6,166 nt of DNA from NCBI GenBank assembly GCA_009885205.1, contig VFLE01000050.1:1-6166 (forward strand), in the 5' to 3' direction. Shown one piece after another: positions 1-6,059 of the stretch. The notes under the pieces are model-generated. The model ran no database searches. It was not told the origin of the DNA and saw only the letters and a list, made by a program, of their open reading frames with translations. A program made the position numbers and the translations under genes. The stretch comes from Candidatus Shapirobacteria bacterium. GTDB lineage: Bacteria; Patescibacteriota; Microgenomatia; UBA12405. How positions within the stretch are numbered: the stretch's first letter is position 1; every line of letters starts with the position of its first letter.

Positions 1-1
1 C

Positions 2-82
2 CTCGATTATGAGACCCCTATCGAGGCATTTAAAAGAGAGTTAAAATGTTATCAATTAGAAGGGTGTTCGGATTCACACTAG
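2..82 (+). CDS. C-terminal tail of a probable IS30-type transposase (5' end outside window)
   Basis: Reading frame 2 is open from the window edge to a TAG at 80-82 and gives 26 residues. It begins Leu-Asp-Tyr-Glu-Thr-Pro-Ile-Glu-Ala-Phe, which matches the pattern 'LxYxTPxEvF' found near the C-terminus of DDE integrase-core transposases, best of all IS30 (also IS3 and IS481). The catalytic core lies outside the window, so activity cannot be judged. The short tail after this motif and the stop followed by GAATTCACC resemble the ends of IS30-like elements as I remember them. It is co-directional with the protease pair downstream. The family assignment rests on about ten residues and is tentative. 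Confidence 0.5.
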   Translation, partial: LDYETPIEAFKRELKCYQLEGCSDSH

Positions 83-97
83 AATTCACCGTAGTGC

Positions 98-103
98 TAG
101 AAT
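98..103 (+). promoter_or_regulatory. Possible -10 box (TAGAAT) for the protease operon
   Basis: TAGAAT ends six bases before the ctpA ATG. If used as a -10 element, transcription would begin at or next to the start codon and give a leaderless mRNA, which fits the lack of a Shine-Dalgarno sequence here. No convincing -35 box is seen at 16-18 bp upstream. This is a weak motif match in AT-rich DNA. Confidence 0.25.
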
Positions 104-109
104 AAATAC

Positions 110-1342
110 ATGCAAAGAAAAATAAGAAATATAGTTTTGTCATTGGTGATATTGGTTTTGGCGATATTTGGGTCATATCAAATTGGTTTTAATAAGGCTT
201 TGGGGGCGTCAAAAGGTGATTCTAAGCTTAATTTGGACTTAATGTGGCAGGTAAAAGATAAACTGCAAAATGATTATTTGGATAAAACCAAAATGGTAGA
301 TAGTGAAATGGTTTATGGGGCTATTACTGGACTGGTGTCAAGTTTAGATGATCCTTACACTGTATTTTTACCACCTAAAGAAAATAAATCAGCCAATGAA
401 GATTTGGCGGGTAATTTTGGAGGGGTAGGGATACAACTGGGATATAAAGATAAGATGTTGGCAGTAATGGCACCATTACCAAAAACTCCAGCTGACAGAG
501 CCGGGATTAAAGCGGGTGATTTGATTTTGAAAATAGTTGACAAGGAAAAAAAATTAGATAAAGATACGACAGGAATTGCTCTTGATGAGGCAGTGAGTTT
601 GATAAGAGGAAAAATAGGGACAGAGGTAACTTTAAAATTATTTAGAGAGGGGAAAACAGAATCTTTTGAGGTAACAATGAAAAGGGAAGCGATTGTAGTG
701 CCTAGTTTGGAATTGGAAATAAAAGAAGTAAAGGGTAAAAAATATGCGTGGATAAAATTGTATAAATTTAGTGATCAATTATATAAAGATTGGCCTGAGT
801 TGGTGGATAAAATTATAGTTGAAAAAAATAAAAATAAGCTTAATTTCGGTGGAGTTGTTTTGGATTTAAGAAATAATCCAGGAGGATTTTTGCAAGCATC
901 GGTGTTAGTGGCGTCAGATTTTATCAAAGAAGGGGTGATAGTAACTCAGGCTTCGGCTAATGGTCAGGATCAAAAATATATGGTGGAAAGAGGTAGGGGA
1001 ATGTTGTTGGACGAGAAATTGGTGGTGTTAATTAATGGAGGTTCGGCTTCGGCTTCAGAAATTTTGGCAGGAGCGATTAAAGACTACAATAGGGGAAAAT
1101 TAGTGGGAGAAAAATCATTTGGTAAAGGTACAGTTCAATCACCACAAGATTTTCCCGATGGTTCGGGTTTGCATATTACGATTGCTAAGTGGTTGTTACC
1201 TAGTGGTAAAAATATTCATGGAGAAGGAGTAATGCCTGATGTTGAGGTTAAATTTGTGGATAATGCCGCCGTAGGCGAGCCAAAGGATAAAAAACTAGAT
1301 AACCAATTGGATAAAGCAATTGAAGTGTTGAATGAAAAATAA
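110..1342 (+). CDS. ctpA: S41 family C-terminal processing serine protease (CtpA/Prc-like)
   Basis: A 410-residue membrane-anchored protease that would degrade or trim proteins outside the cytoplasmic membrane. Residues about 8-25 form a hydrophobic N-terminal anchor after a short basic start. There is no lipobox, so an uncleaved signal anchor is likely. A PDZ domain spans about 103-193 and starts at GGVGIQL. The S41 catalytic domain follows: LDLRNNPGG (251-259), GGSASASE (310-317) with the nucleophile expected at Ser314, and SFGKGTVQ (336-343) with the general base Lys339. The Ser-Lys spacing of 25 equals that of E. coli Prc. All key residues are present and the length is normal for CtpA. 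The last codons overlap the htrA start by 11 bases, so the two are probably translationally coupled. No Shine-Dalgarno sequence is visible. The ATG lies 27 bases after the transposase-like tail. The family call is firm; the in vivo substrate is unknown. Confidence 0.95.
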   Translation: MQRKIRNIVLSLVILVLAIFGSYQIGFNKALGASKGDSKLNLDLMWQVKDKLQNDYLDKTKMVDSEMVYGAITGLVSSLDDPYTVFLPPKENKSANEDLAGNFGGVGIQLGYKDKMLAVMAPLPKTPADRAGIKAGDLILKIVDKEKKLDKDTTGIALDEAVSLIRGKIGTEVTLKLFREGKTESFEVTMKREAIVVPSLELEIKEVKGKKYAWIKLYKFSDQLYKDWPELVDKIIVEKNKNKLNFGGVVLDLRNNPGGFLQASVLVASDFIKEGVIVTQASANGQDQKYMVERGRGMLLDEKLVVLINGGSASASEILAGAIKDYNRGKLVGEKSFGKGTVQSPQDFPDGSGLHITIAKWLLPSGKNIHGEGVMPDVEVKFVDNAAVGEPKDKKLDNQLDKAIEVLNEK

Positions 1343-2309
1343 AATAATAATTTTATTATTGGTAGTGGTTGGAATATTGATTGCTTTTATTTTGATTTCA
1401 AAAAAAGATGTTTTGGTAAAGAGGGAAGTGGTGGATGAAGAATCAGTGGTGATGAGGGTGGTAGATAATTCGACGGAGAGTGTGGTGACAATATCAACAG
1501 GAGATAAAGATGTCGGGACGGGTTTTATTATTAGTAGTGAAGGTTTGATAGTAACCAATAAACATGTGGTGGGTGATGTTGGGGCTAAATATAAAATAAT
1601 TGCGGGCACGAGTGAGGTGGATATAGTAAATATTTATCGAGACCCGGTGACTGATTTGGCTATAGTTAAGGTGGAAAAAACTGGTTTAAAACCAGTAACC
1701 TTGGGAGATTCGGATAAAATTAAAGTTGGTCAGACGGTGATTGCAATTGGGACAGCGTTGGGAGAATTTAGATCAACAGTAACTCGAGGGGTAATTTCGG
1801 GTTTAGGTCGAGGGATTACGGCAGGGAGTCCACTAGAAGCAAGTGAACGGCTAGATAATGTAATCCAAACTGATGCAGCGATAAATCCGGGTAATTCGGG
1901 TGGTCCACTGTTTAATTTAAATGGTGAAGTAATTGGAGTTAACGTTGCGGTTAATAAAGGGGCGCAAAGTATTGGTTTTGCTTTGCCAATAAATTTAATC
2001 AAGGGTTCGATTGATAATTTTAAAGCCACAGGTCAATTTGACCGACCGTACTTGGGGGTAGCCTATCGGTTGATTGATAAAAAAGGAGCACTGGTAGAAA
2101 ATGTAGTTTTAGGAAGTCCGGCTCAAAAAGCAGGAATTTTGATTGGAGATGTGATTGTAGAAGTTGATACTAAAAAGTTATCTGATGAAAAAAATACGGT
2201 ATTGTCGACCTATGTTAATCGTAAAAGGATTGGGGAAATAATAAATATTAAATTAATTAGAGAAAACAAAGAGATTATTTTGTCAGTGGTTCTGGAGAAG
2301 AAAGGATAG
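1332..2309 (+). CDS. htrA: HtrA/DegP-like trypsin-family serine protease with one PDZ domain
   Basis: A 325-residue S1C protease expected at the outer face of the membrane, degrading misfolded envelope proteins. Residues 4-23 are a hydrophobic anchor. The trypsin-like domain shows the full triad: TNKHVV with His78, TDLAIVKV with Asp108, and GNSGGPL with Ser189. [12 protein letters not shown] and the IGFALPI segment are typical of DegP/DegS. A single C-terminal PDZ domain (about 238-320) begins RPYLGV and contains [15 protein letters not shown]. One PDZ and a membrane anchor make it closer to DegS or DegQ-type short HtrA than to two-PDZ DegP. The start overlaps the ctpA stop region by 11 bases with no separate ribosome-binding site, implying coupling. 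The 3' end overlaps the convergent prfA by 35 bases. Stop is TAG. Confident for family; whether it acts as regulator or general protease is open. Confidence 0.95.
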   Translation: MKNKIIILLLVVVGILIAFILISKKDVLVKREVVDEESVVMRVVDNSTESVVTISTGDKDVGTGFIISSEGLIVTNKHVVGDVGAKYKIIAGTSEVDIVNIYRDPVTDLAIVKVEKTGLKPVTLGDSDKIKVGQTVIAIGTALGEFRSTVTRGVISGLGRGITAGSPLEASERLDNVIQTDAAINPGNSGGPLFNLNGEVIGVNVAVNKGAQSIGFALPINLIKGSIDNFKATGQFDRPYLGVAYRLIDKKGALVENVVLGSPAQKAGILIGDVIVEVDTKKLSDEKNTVLSTYVNRKRIGEIINIKLIRENKEIILSVVLEKKG

Positions 2310-2997
2310 AAAGTTCGAGAAGGAGGTCGGTGAGGTCGCCGTTGAGACATTTGGCAAGATTAAAATCTTTATTGAGACGATGGTCTTTAATTTGATTACG
2401 GGGATAATTGTATGAACGAATTTTGTCGGAACGTTGGGCTAAACCAACTTTGTCACGGTTTGAGCCGTTGGCGGCCACCCGCTTATCTTCTTCCATTTGC
2501 CATAATTTAGCTCTGAGTAAATCCATGGCGACCATCCGGTTTTGTTCTTGACTGCGCTCTTGGCGGACGGAAAAAGTAAGGCCAGTTGGTCGATGGAGAA
2601 TACGGACGGCGGTAGATACTTTGTTGACATTTTGACCACCATTGCCACCAGCGCGAGAAGCGGTCATTTCGACATCTTCGGGATTTAAGGTGACATCATG
2701 ACTGGTGATTTGGGGTAGAACGACAACGGCAGCAGTGGAGGTTTGAATTCGGCCACGTTTTTCGGTAATGGGGACTCGTTGGACACGATGGGTGCCAGTT
2801 TCCCATTGGAGTTGGTCGTAGGCACCGATACCGGAGATTTTAATAATATTGCCATCAATAATATTGACTTTCCAGCCAACGATTTTGGCATAATTGGTGT
2901 ACATTTTTATGAGGTCGTCCATCCAAAGATATGATTCGTCGCCACCAGGTCCGGGTCTAAATTCGAGAATAGCGATATCGGGATTTACTGTTGGCAT
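2275..2997 (-). CDS. prfA: Peptide chain release factor 1-like protein lacking domain 1
   Basis: A class I release factor of 240 residues that should hydrolyse peptidyl-tRNA on the ribosome at UAA/UAG. Bacterial RF1 is usually near 360 residues; this one starts at what would be roughly residue 100, just before the conserved GPGGDE (residues 16-21). The decoding region reads [15 protein letters not shown], so the stop-codon tripeptide is Pro-Ile-Thr (76-78) where E. coli RF1 has Pro-Ala-Thr; RF2 would have Ser-Pro-Phe. The catalytic GGQ is present at 120-122, followed by [11 protein letters not shown] and the [11 protein letters not shown] and DHRLN motifs, so domains 2-4 look complete. An in-frame TAA lies two codons before the ATG, and rpmE begins its 3' end 44 bases upstream, so no domain 1 is hidden there. 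It is the last gene of the hisS-rpmE-prfA run. No prmC follows. GGAAA seven bases before the ATG is a weak ribosome-binding candidate. Confidence 0.88.
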   Translation of the reverse strand: MPTVNPDIAILEFRPGPGGDESYLWMDDLIKMYTNYAKIVGWKVNIIDGNIIKISGIGAYDQLQWETGTHRVQRVPITEKRGRIQTSTAAVVVLPQITSHDVTLNPEDVEMTASRAGGNGGQNVNKVSTAVRILHRPTGLTFSVRQERSQEQNRMVAMDLLRAKLWQMEEDKRVAANGSNRDKVGLAQRSDKIRSYNYPRNQIKDHRLNKDFNLAKCLNGDLTDLLLELSILSSPEPLTK

Positions 2998-3002
2998 AAC
3001 TT

Positions 3003-3034
3003 AATTTCCAAAAAACAAATTTACAATTTCCAAA
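3003..3034. repeat. Direct repeat in the rpmE-prfA spacer
   Basis: AATTTCCAAA occurs at 3003-3012 and again at 3025-3034, a 22-base period (about two DNA turns). On the minus strand the copy nearer prfA supplies the GGAAA that sits seven bases before its ATG. It may be chance in AT-rich DNA or a remnant of a small duplication. No promoter or terminator is evident in this 44-base gap. Confidence 0.4.
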
Positions 3035-3041
3035 TAAATAA

Positions 3042-3299
3042 TTATTTTTCAGATTTTTTTGCTTTTTTGGTAGCGGCTTTTTTGGCAGCGTAGGCAACTC
3101 CGGCAACTTGTTTTTCTTTGAATTTATCGATACGTCCTTTAATGTCGACGAATTTTTGTTGTCCGGTAAAAAACGGATGACATTTGTTGCAGACTTCGAC
3201 TAAAAGATGGTCGAGAGTTGAACCAGTGGTAAATTTGTTGCCACAGGCACAAGTAACTTGACAATTGTCAAAATATTGAGGATGGATAGCTTGTTTCAT
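3042..3299 (-). CDS. rpmE: Large ribosomal subunit protein bL31, zinc-binding type
   Basis: An 85-residue ribosomal protein of the 50S central protuberance, which contributes to contact with the small subunit. The start MKQAIHPQY, the block [17 protein letters not shown] and the GRIDKFKEK segment are diagnostic of bL31. Four cysteines (Cys17, Cys19, Cys37, Cys40) match the C-x-C...C-x-x-C zinc ligands of the type A (C+) form; Cys13 is an extra one. The last roughly 20 residues form an Ala/Lys-rich basic tail longer than in E. coli L31 (70 residues), probably touching rRNA. The ATG lies only 8 bases after the hisS stop, with no Shine-Dalgarno sequence, so it is likely translated by reinitiation. 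The order rpmE then prfA is common in bacteria, which supports both calls. Confidence 0.96.
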   Translation of the reverse strand: MKQAIHPQYFDNCQVTCACGNKFTTGSTLDHLLVEVCNKCHPFFTGQQKFVDIKGRIDKFKEKQVAGVAYAAKKAATKKAKKSEK

Positions 3300-3307
3300 A
3301 AGGGTGA

Positions 3308-4564
3308 TTATAGCAAAAATTTAACAACTTCGCTTTGGTTAATTGTCTTTTGTTCACCAGTGGTCATATTTTTGATAGTCACCTGATTGTTTTTGACCTC
3401 GTCGGGGCCGATGATGGCTACAAAGGGGATACCCAAAGAATCGGCGTATTTAAATTGTTTGCCGAGTTTGTCGGCATCGGGATAAAAAGAAGAGGCAACA
3501 TTGTTGTTTCTTAACTCGGTAACCAATTTTAAAGATTCACTAATAGTTTCTTCGCCAAAATTAGCGACTAAAATTTTGGTTTTAGTTTTGGGTAGATTTG
3601 GGAGTAAGTTTAACTCGGTTATACAATCAACAATCCGGTCAAGACCAAAAGTAGTGCCAACAGCAGGAGTGTCGGGTCCGCCCAAAGTTTTTATTAAATT
3701 GTCGTAACGACCACCGCCAGTAATAGAACCAATTTTCGGTTCAGTAACAATGGTCTCAAATATAGGGCCAGTGTAATAATCAAGGCCACGGACAACGGTG
3801 GGGTCAAATTTATAATTATTTTCGGATACTCCTAATACTTTTAGTTGATCGATAACACTTTGTAAGTATTCGTCCGGTTGAGCTATTTTGATATATTTAA
3901 ATAGTGCGGTAATGGTAGCTTTGGATATGTTTTTGATAATGAGCTCTTTTGTTACTCCATCTTCTCCTATTTTACCGAATTTGTCGAGACTTTGGAGTAT
4001 TGAATTTTTGTTCTCAGTGATATCGCAGGCCTCTAAAATATTGTTGAGGACAGTGCGGGAATTAATGAGGATGGTAAAGCTTTTAAAATTTAATTTCTGC
4101 AAAACGGTGTTGATGACAGCTAAAATTTCAGCGTCAGCAGTAGGGGAGCTGGTACCAAAAATATCTATATCACACTGTAATACTTCGCGGTAGCGACCCT
4201 TTTGAGTATTTTCGGCCCGCCAGACGGGTTGAATTTGATAACGTTTAAAGGGCAAGGGAATTTGTTGGTTATACATCGCCAGCACTTTGGCAGTAGGGAC
4301 GGTGAGGTCGTAGCGCATGCCAATTTGACGATCGCCATTGTCGGTAAAAGAATAGACTAATTTATCGGCCTCGTCGCCATATTTACCCATAAGAGTGGAT
4401 GAATATTCTAGAGTGGGAGTTTCGAGAGGTTCAAAACCAAAGGTTTCAAAAGTTTCGATTAGTAAATTTTTGACATAGTTACGAACCGTCATAACCTCGG
4501 GTAAAAAATCCCGAAAGCCTTTTAGAGTTTGTGGTACTGATTGTTTCATAGTTGATTTTAACAT
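3308..4564 (-). CDS. hisS: Histidyl-tRNA synthetase
   Basis: A 418-residue class II aminoacyl-tRNA synthetase that charges tRNA-His in the cytoplasm. Motif 2 is clear at about 112-137 ([19 protein letters not shown] with Arg116 and Glu118, then CDIDIFG). The HisRS-specific RGLDYYTG is at 259-266, the GGGRYDNL block at 283-290, and motif 3 with FGLDR at 306-310. The C-terminal anticodon-binding domain (about 328-418) includes [15 protein letters not shown]. Length and motifs are those of an intact enzyme. Two starts are possible. The first ATG (4564) is preceded almost directly by AAGGA, too close for normal use. A second in-frame ATG (4549-4547, MKQSVPQ) lies 15 bases after the same AAGGA and would begin closer to the usual HisRS N-terminus. 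The gap to the upstream M20 gene is 12 bases, so it is co-transcribed. Confidence 0.96.
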   Translation of the reverse strand: MLKSTMKQSVPQTLKGFRDFLPEVMTVRNYVKNLLIETFETFGFEPLETPTLEYSSTLMGKYGDEADKLVYSFTDNGDRQIGMRYDLTVPTAKVLAMYNQQIPLPFKRYQIQPVWRAENTQKGRYREVLQCDIDIFGTSSPTADAEILAVINTVLQKLNFKSFTILINSRTVLNNILEACDITENKNSILQSLDKFGKIGEDGVTKELIIKNISKATITALFKYIKIAQPDEYLQSVIDQLKVLGVSENNYKFDPTVVRGLDYYTGPIFETIVTEPKIGSITGGGRYDNLIKTLGGPDTPAVGTTFGLDRIVDCITELNLLPNLPKTKTKILVANFGEETISESLKLVTELRNNNVASSFYPDADKLGKQFKYADSLGIPFVAIIGPDEVKNNQVTIKNMTTGEQKTINQSEVVKFLL

Positions 4565-4576
4565 TCCTTACACGAA

Positions 4577-5656
4577 TCAGATTTTGCAAATAATGTCTTG
4601 CAAAATCTGGGGGAGTTTATTTAGTTTTCCAATTTCAATAAATTCGTTACTGGTGTGAACGGTTGTTTGACAGCCGGCACCAATGGTAAACGACATGGGT
4701 TTGTCAAATTTTTGCCACAATAATTGAGTGTCAAAATAGCCTGATTTGCGGATATTTTTAAATGGTAACTCAAATTTTTCTAAATCTTTTTTTGGTGTTA
4801 ACCATGATCCGTAATCAAAATTAATTTTTAAATTATCAATTTTAACTGATTCACTTTGGGCAAATTCAATTAATTTTTGAGTAACTAATTGACCGTTTAT
4901 AGAGCTGACACTGGGGCGAATATCGAGTGTTATTTGACAACTTCCAGCGACAAGATTGGGGGCAGAGCCACCAGAAATTAGACCTAAATTGATAGTAGTA
5001 GAACCCAACTCAGGGTCGACAAAAGTTGACAAAAATTCTTTTAATTTTTGATAAATCTTATAACTGGCCTCGATGGCACTAACGCCATTTTCGGGAGTAC
5101 CAGCGTGACAACTGGTGCCAATTATTTCTAACTGGACTTCGATTAGCCCCCGGCAGCCGTTAGCTATTTCAAGGTCGCTACCATCAAGACAAACAATAGT
5201 TTTTGGTTTAATTTTGTCCCCATAATCGGCAATAAATTTATTCATCCCTAAAAATGTATATTCTTCGTCGATGTAAAAAAGAAAACCAATATTTTTGGGT
5301 AGGTTTTTTTGACAGGCCAAAATCATCATGGCAGCTAGACCACTTTTCATATCGGTGGTGCCACGACCATAAAGTTTGCCATCAATTTCGGTTGGGGTGG
5401 TTGGGTTGGTATTCCATGAATTTTTATCGACTCCAACAGTATCGGTGTGACCGCATACAAGCGTGTCAATATCCTCGCTATTGCTAGCGAGGATATTGTA
5501 ACGACCGTCAATGACGGGTTGTTTGACGAATTTTAATTTTGAATTATTTTGCAAATAATCAAAAATAAAATCGGCAACTGGTATTTCATTAGTTTTGCTG
5601 TCCACCCAGGAGGGGATAGAAACTAACTTTTTGGTAAGGTCTAAAATGTTTTGCAT
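4577..5656 (-). CDS. M20 family metallopeptidase/deacylase (ArgE/DapE/CPG2-like)
   Basis: A 359-residue zinc hydrolase of the M20 family, whose members cleave dipeptides or acylated amino acids. Metal and catalytic motifs are in order: CGHTDTV (68-74; His70 ligand, Asp72), GRGTTDMKSG (98-106; bridging Asp102), DEEYTFLG (130-137; Glu131 catalytic base, Glu132 ligand), LDGSD (157-161; Asp158 probably the ligand where others have Glu), and TVHTSNEF (332-339; His334). A dimerisation domain lies about 170-285 with HAGTPENGVSAIE. Subfamily (acetylornithine deacetylase, DapE, carboxypeptidase G2 or dipeptidase) cannot be settled; no arg or lys biosynthesis genes are nearby, so a peptidase or amidohydrolase role in amino-acid scavenging is the simplest reading. 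It lies 29 bases after the 93-residue gene and 12 before hisS. A 32-base hairpin sequence is embedded at residues 53-64. Stop is TGA. No Shine-Dalgarno sequence is seen. Confidence 0.92.
   Translation of the reverse strand: MQNILDLTKKLVSIPSWVDSKTNEIPVADFIFDYLQNNSKLKFVKQPVIDGRYNILASNSEDIDTLVCGHTDTVGVDKNSWNTNPTTPTEIDGKLYGRGTTDMKSGLAAMMILACQKNLPKNIGFLFYIDEEYTFLGMNKFIADYGDKIKPKTIVCLDGSDLEIANGCRGLIEVQLEIIGTSCHAGTPENGVSAIEASYKIYQKLKEFLSTFVDPELGSTTINLGLISGGSAPNLVAGSCQITLDIRPSVSSINGQLVTQKLIEFAQSESVKIDNLKINFDYGSWLTPKKDLEKFELPFKNIRKSGYFDTQLLWQKFDKPMSFTIGAGCQTTVHTSNEFIEIGKLNKLPQILQDIICKI
4578..4609. repeat. Perfect inverted repeat spanning the M20 stop codon, just before hisS
   Basis: CAGATTTTGCAA (4578-4589) and TTGCAAAATCTG (4598-4609) are perfect 12-base arms around an 8-base loop. 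In the minus-strand mRNA the hairpin covers the last ten or so codons of the M20 gene and most of its TGA stop, and ends 13 bases before the upstream hisS ATG. No U-run follows, so it is not a good intrinsic terminator. It could affect mRNA processing or reinitiation at hisS. Confidence 0.75.
5467..5498. repeat. Perfect 14-bp-arm palindrome inside the M20 gene
   Basis: CAATATCCTCGCTA (5467-5480), loop TTGC, then TAGCGAGGATATTG (5485-5498). All 14 positions pair. It encodes residues 53-64 of the M20 protein, in the variable stretch before the zinc motif CGHTD. A stem this long and perfect is very unlikely by chance and looks like a small palindromic repeat accommodated in the reading frame. 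Confidence 0.85.
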
Positions 5657-5661
5657 ATGTT

Positions 5662-5684
5662 TAGTTTAAATAAATAATAAACTA
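5662..5684. repeat. AT-rich inverted repeat in the spacer before the M20 gene
   Basis: TAGTTTA (5662-5668) and TAAACTA (5678-5684) flank a 9-base loop and fill most of the 29-base gap between the 93-residue gene and the M20 gene. The stem is only 7 bp and AT-rich, so it would be weak as RNA. It is palindromic enough to be a protein site or a mild processing element; neither is shown. Confidence 0.4.
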
Positions 5685-5685
5685 T

Positions 5686-5967
5686 TTAGTGAGAGCAGTA
5701 TCCACTTTCTCCATATCGTTCAGTTTGTGTCCACTTACCTATTTCTGGATTCCAATTGTAAACTGTACATTCAAATCCCCCCATGGCTCCAACATTTCTT
5801 GTGTATGTCTTAGACGTTGGCCCATCATTTTGGGGTGGAGTTGTAAGATATTTTTCCCACCACTCAGCTTCACGAGCAAGTTGTTCTTGTTGACGAGTTT
5901 TTATATCGGCAATAAATTGTTTAGTTTTGTCGACAATATTTGTAATTAAATTTTTTCTTTCTGTCAT
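5686..5967 (-). CDS. Small protein of unknown function (93 residues)
   Basis: I do not recognise this protein. It starts MTERKNLITNIVDKTKQF and its first 40 or so residues are strongly charged and helix-prone (many Lys, Glu, Gln, Arg), ending in AEWWEKY. A Pro/Gly/Asn linker (about 43-52) follows, and then a Thr/Gly/Trp-rich, probably beta-structured half with Cys67 and Cys91, Trp72, Trp79 and a GESGYCSH terminus. No signal peptide or membrane segment is visible, so it should be cytoplasmic unless the helix binds a membrane. It is the first gene after the GC-rich terminator and is followed 29 bases later by the M20 gene. Its plus strand carries more C than G (about 47 to 30 by my count over 5701-5880), opposite to the neighbouring genes, which hints at a different origin. 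No Shine-Dalgarno sequence is seen. The frame is probably real given its position and end spacing, but unproven. Confidence 0.6.
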   Translation of the reverse strand: MTERKNLITNIVDKTKQFIADIKTRQQEQLAREAEWWEKYLTTPPQNDGPTSKTYTRNVGAMGGFECTVYNWNPEIGKWTQTERYGESGYCSH

Positions 5968-6010
5968 ATTTTTATAAATAAATTTTTTAATAATTTGGGA
6001 TTACTAAACC

Positions 6011-6036
6011 AAAAACCCCCGTTGGTACGGGGGTTT
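6011..6036 (-). terminator. Intrinsic terminator or attenuator upstream of the M20-hisS operon
   Basis: Read on the minus strand, AAACCCCCG (6036-6028), loop TACCAA, CGGGGGTTT (6021-6013) is a perfect 9-bp stem with six G-C pairs, followed by TT then GGTTT. The T-run is on the minus-strand side; on the plus strand the stem is followed by AGATG, so it acts on leftward transcripts. It lies 45 bases before the first operon gene, so it either ends a gene beyond the window or regulates the operon. Confidence 0.8.
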
Positions 6037-6059
6037 AGATGTTAAATTAAATAAATTGT

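Larger units (their letters stand above)
1..103 (+). mobile_element. Probable right end of an insertion sequence
   Basis: If the tail frame is a transposase, the element's terminal inverted repeat should fall within about 60-105. CACTA (77-81) and TAGTG (92-96) form a short inverted repeat around GAATTCACCG, and CTAGAAT occurs twice (79-85 and 97-103). The exact boundary and target duplication cannot be fixed without the left end of the element. Confidence 0.3.

Noticed and set aside
1..26. Inverted repeat CCTCGAT...ATCGAGG at the left edge
   Set aside because: Only seven bases with a 12-base loop, within a coding frame and cut by the window edge; it cannot be told from chance.
355..543. Antisense open frame inside ctpA, and similar antisense frames in htrA, hisS, prfA and M20
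   Set aside because: They overlap fully conserved enzymes on the other strand, have no recognisable motifs and are explained by codon bias of the real genes.
1680..1696. Palindrome ACTGGTTT-A-AAACCAGT inside htrA
   Set aside because: It has no loop suitable for an RNA hairpin, lies inside a well-conserved coding stretch (Thr-Gly-Leu-Lys-Pro-Val) and has no operator-like context; chance is adequate.
2355..2370. AAGATT-AA-AATCTT followed by T as a terminator for htrA
   Set aside because: The loop would be two bases and the stem is entirely weak AT pairs inside the prfA coding region; it is not a credible terminator.
2275..2997. Reading the release factor as RF2 or as a codon-independent rescue factor (ArfB/PrfH type)
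   Set aside because: The RVQRVPxTE context and Pro-x-Thr tripeptide are RF1-type, not Ser-Pro-Phe, and the decoding domain is present, unlike ArfB. A PrfH-like paralogue is less likely given the rpmE neighbour but not fully excluded.
4568..4579. TGA as a sense codon (code 25, Gly), since the M20 frame would continue three codons to a TAA
   Set aside because: No internal TGA occurs in the long, Gly-rich conserved genes, where reassigned Gly codons would be expected to be frequent, so TGA is best read as an ordinary stop.
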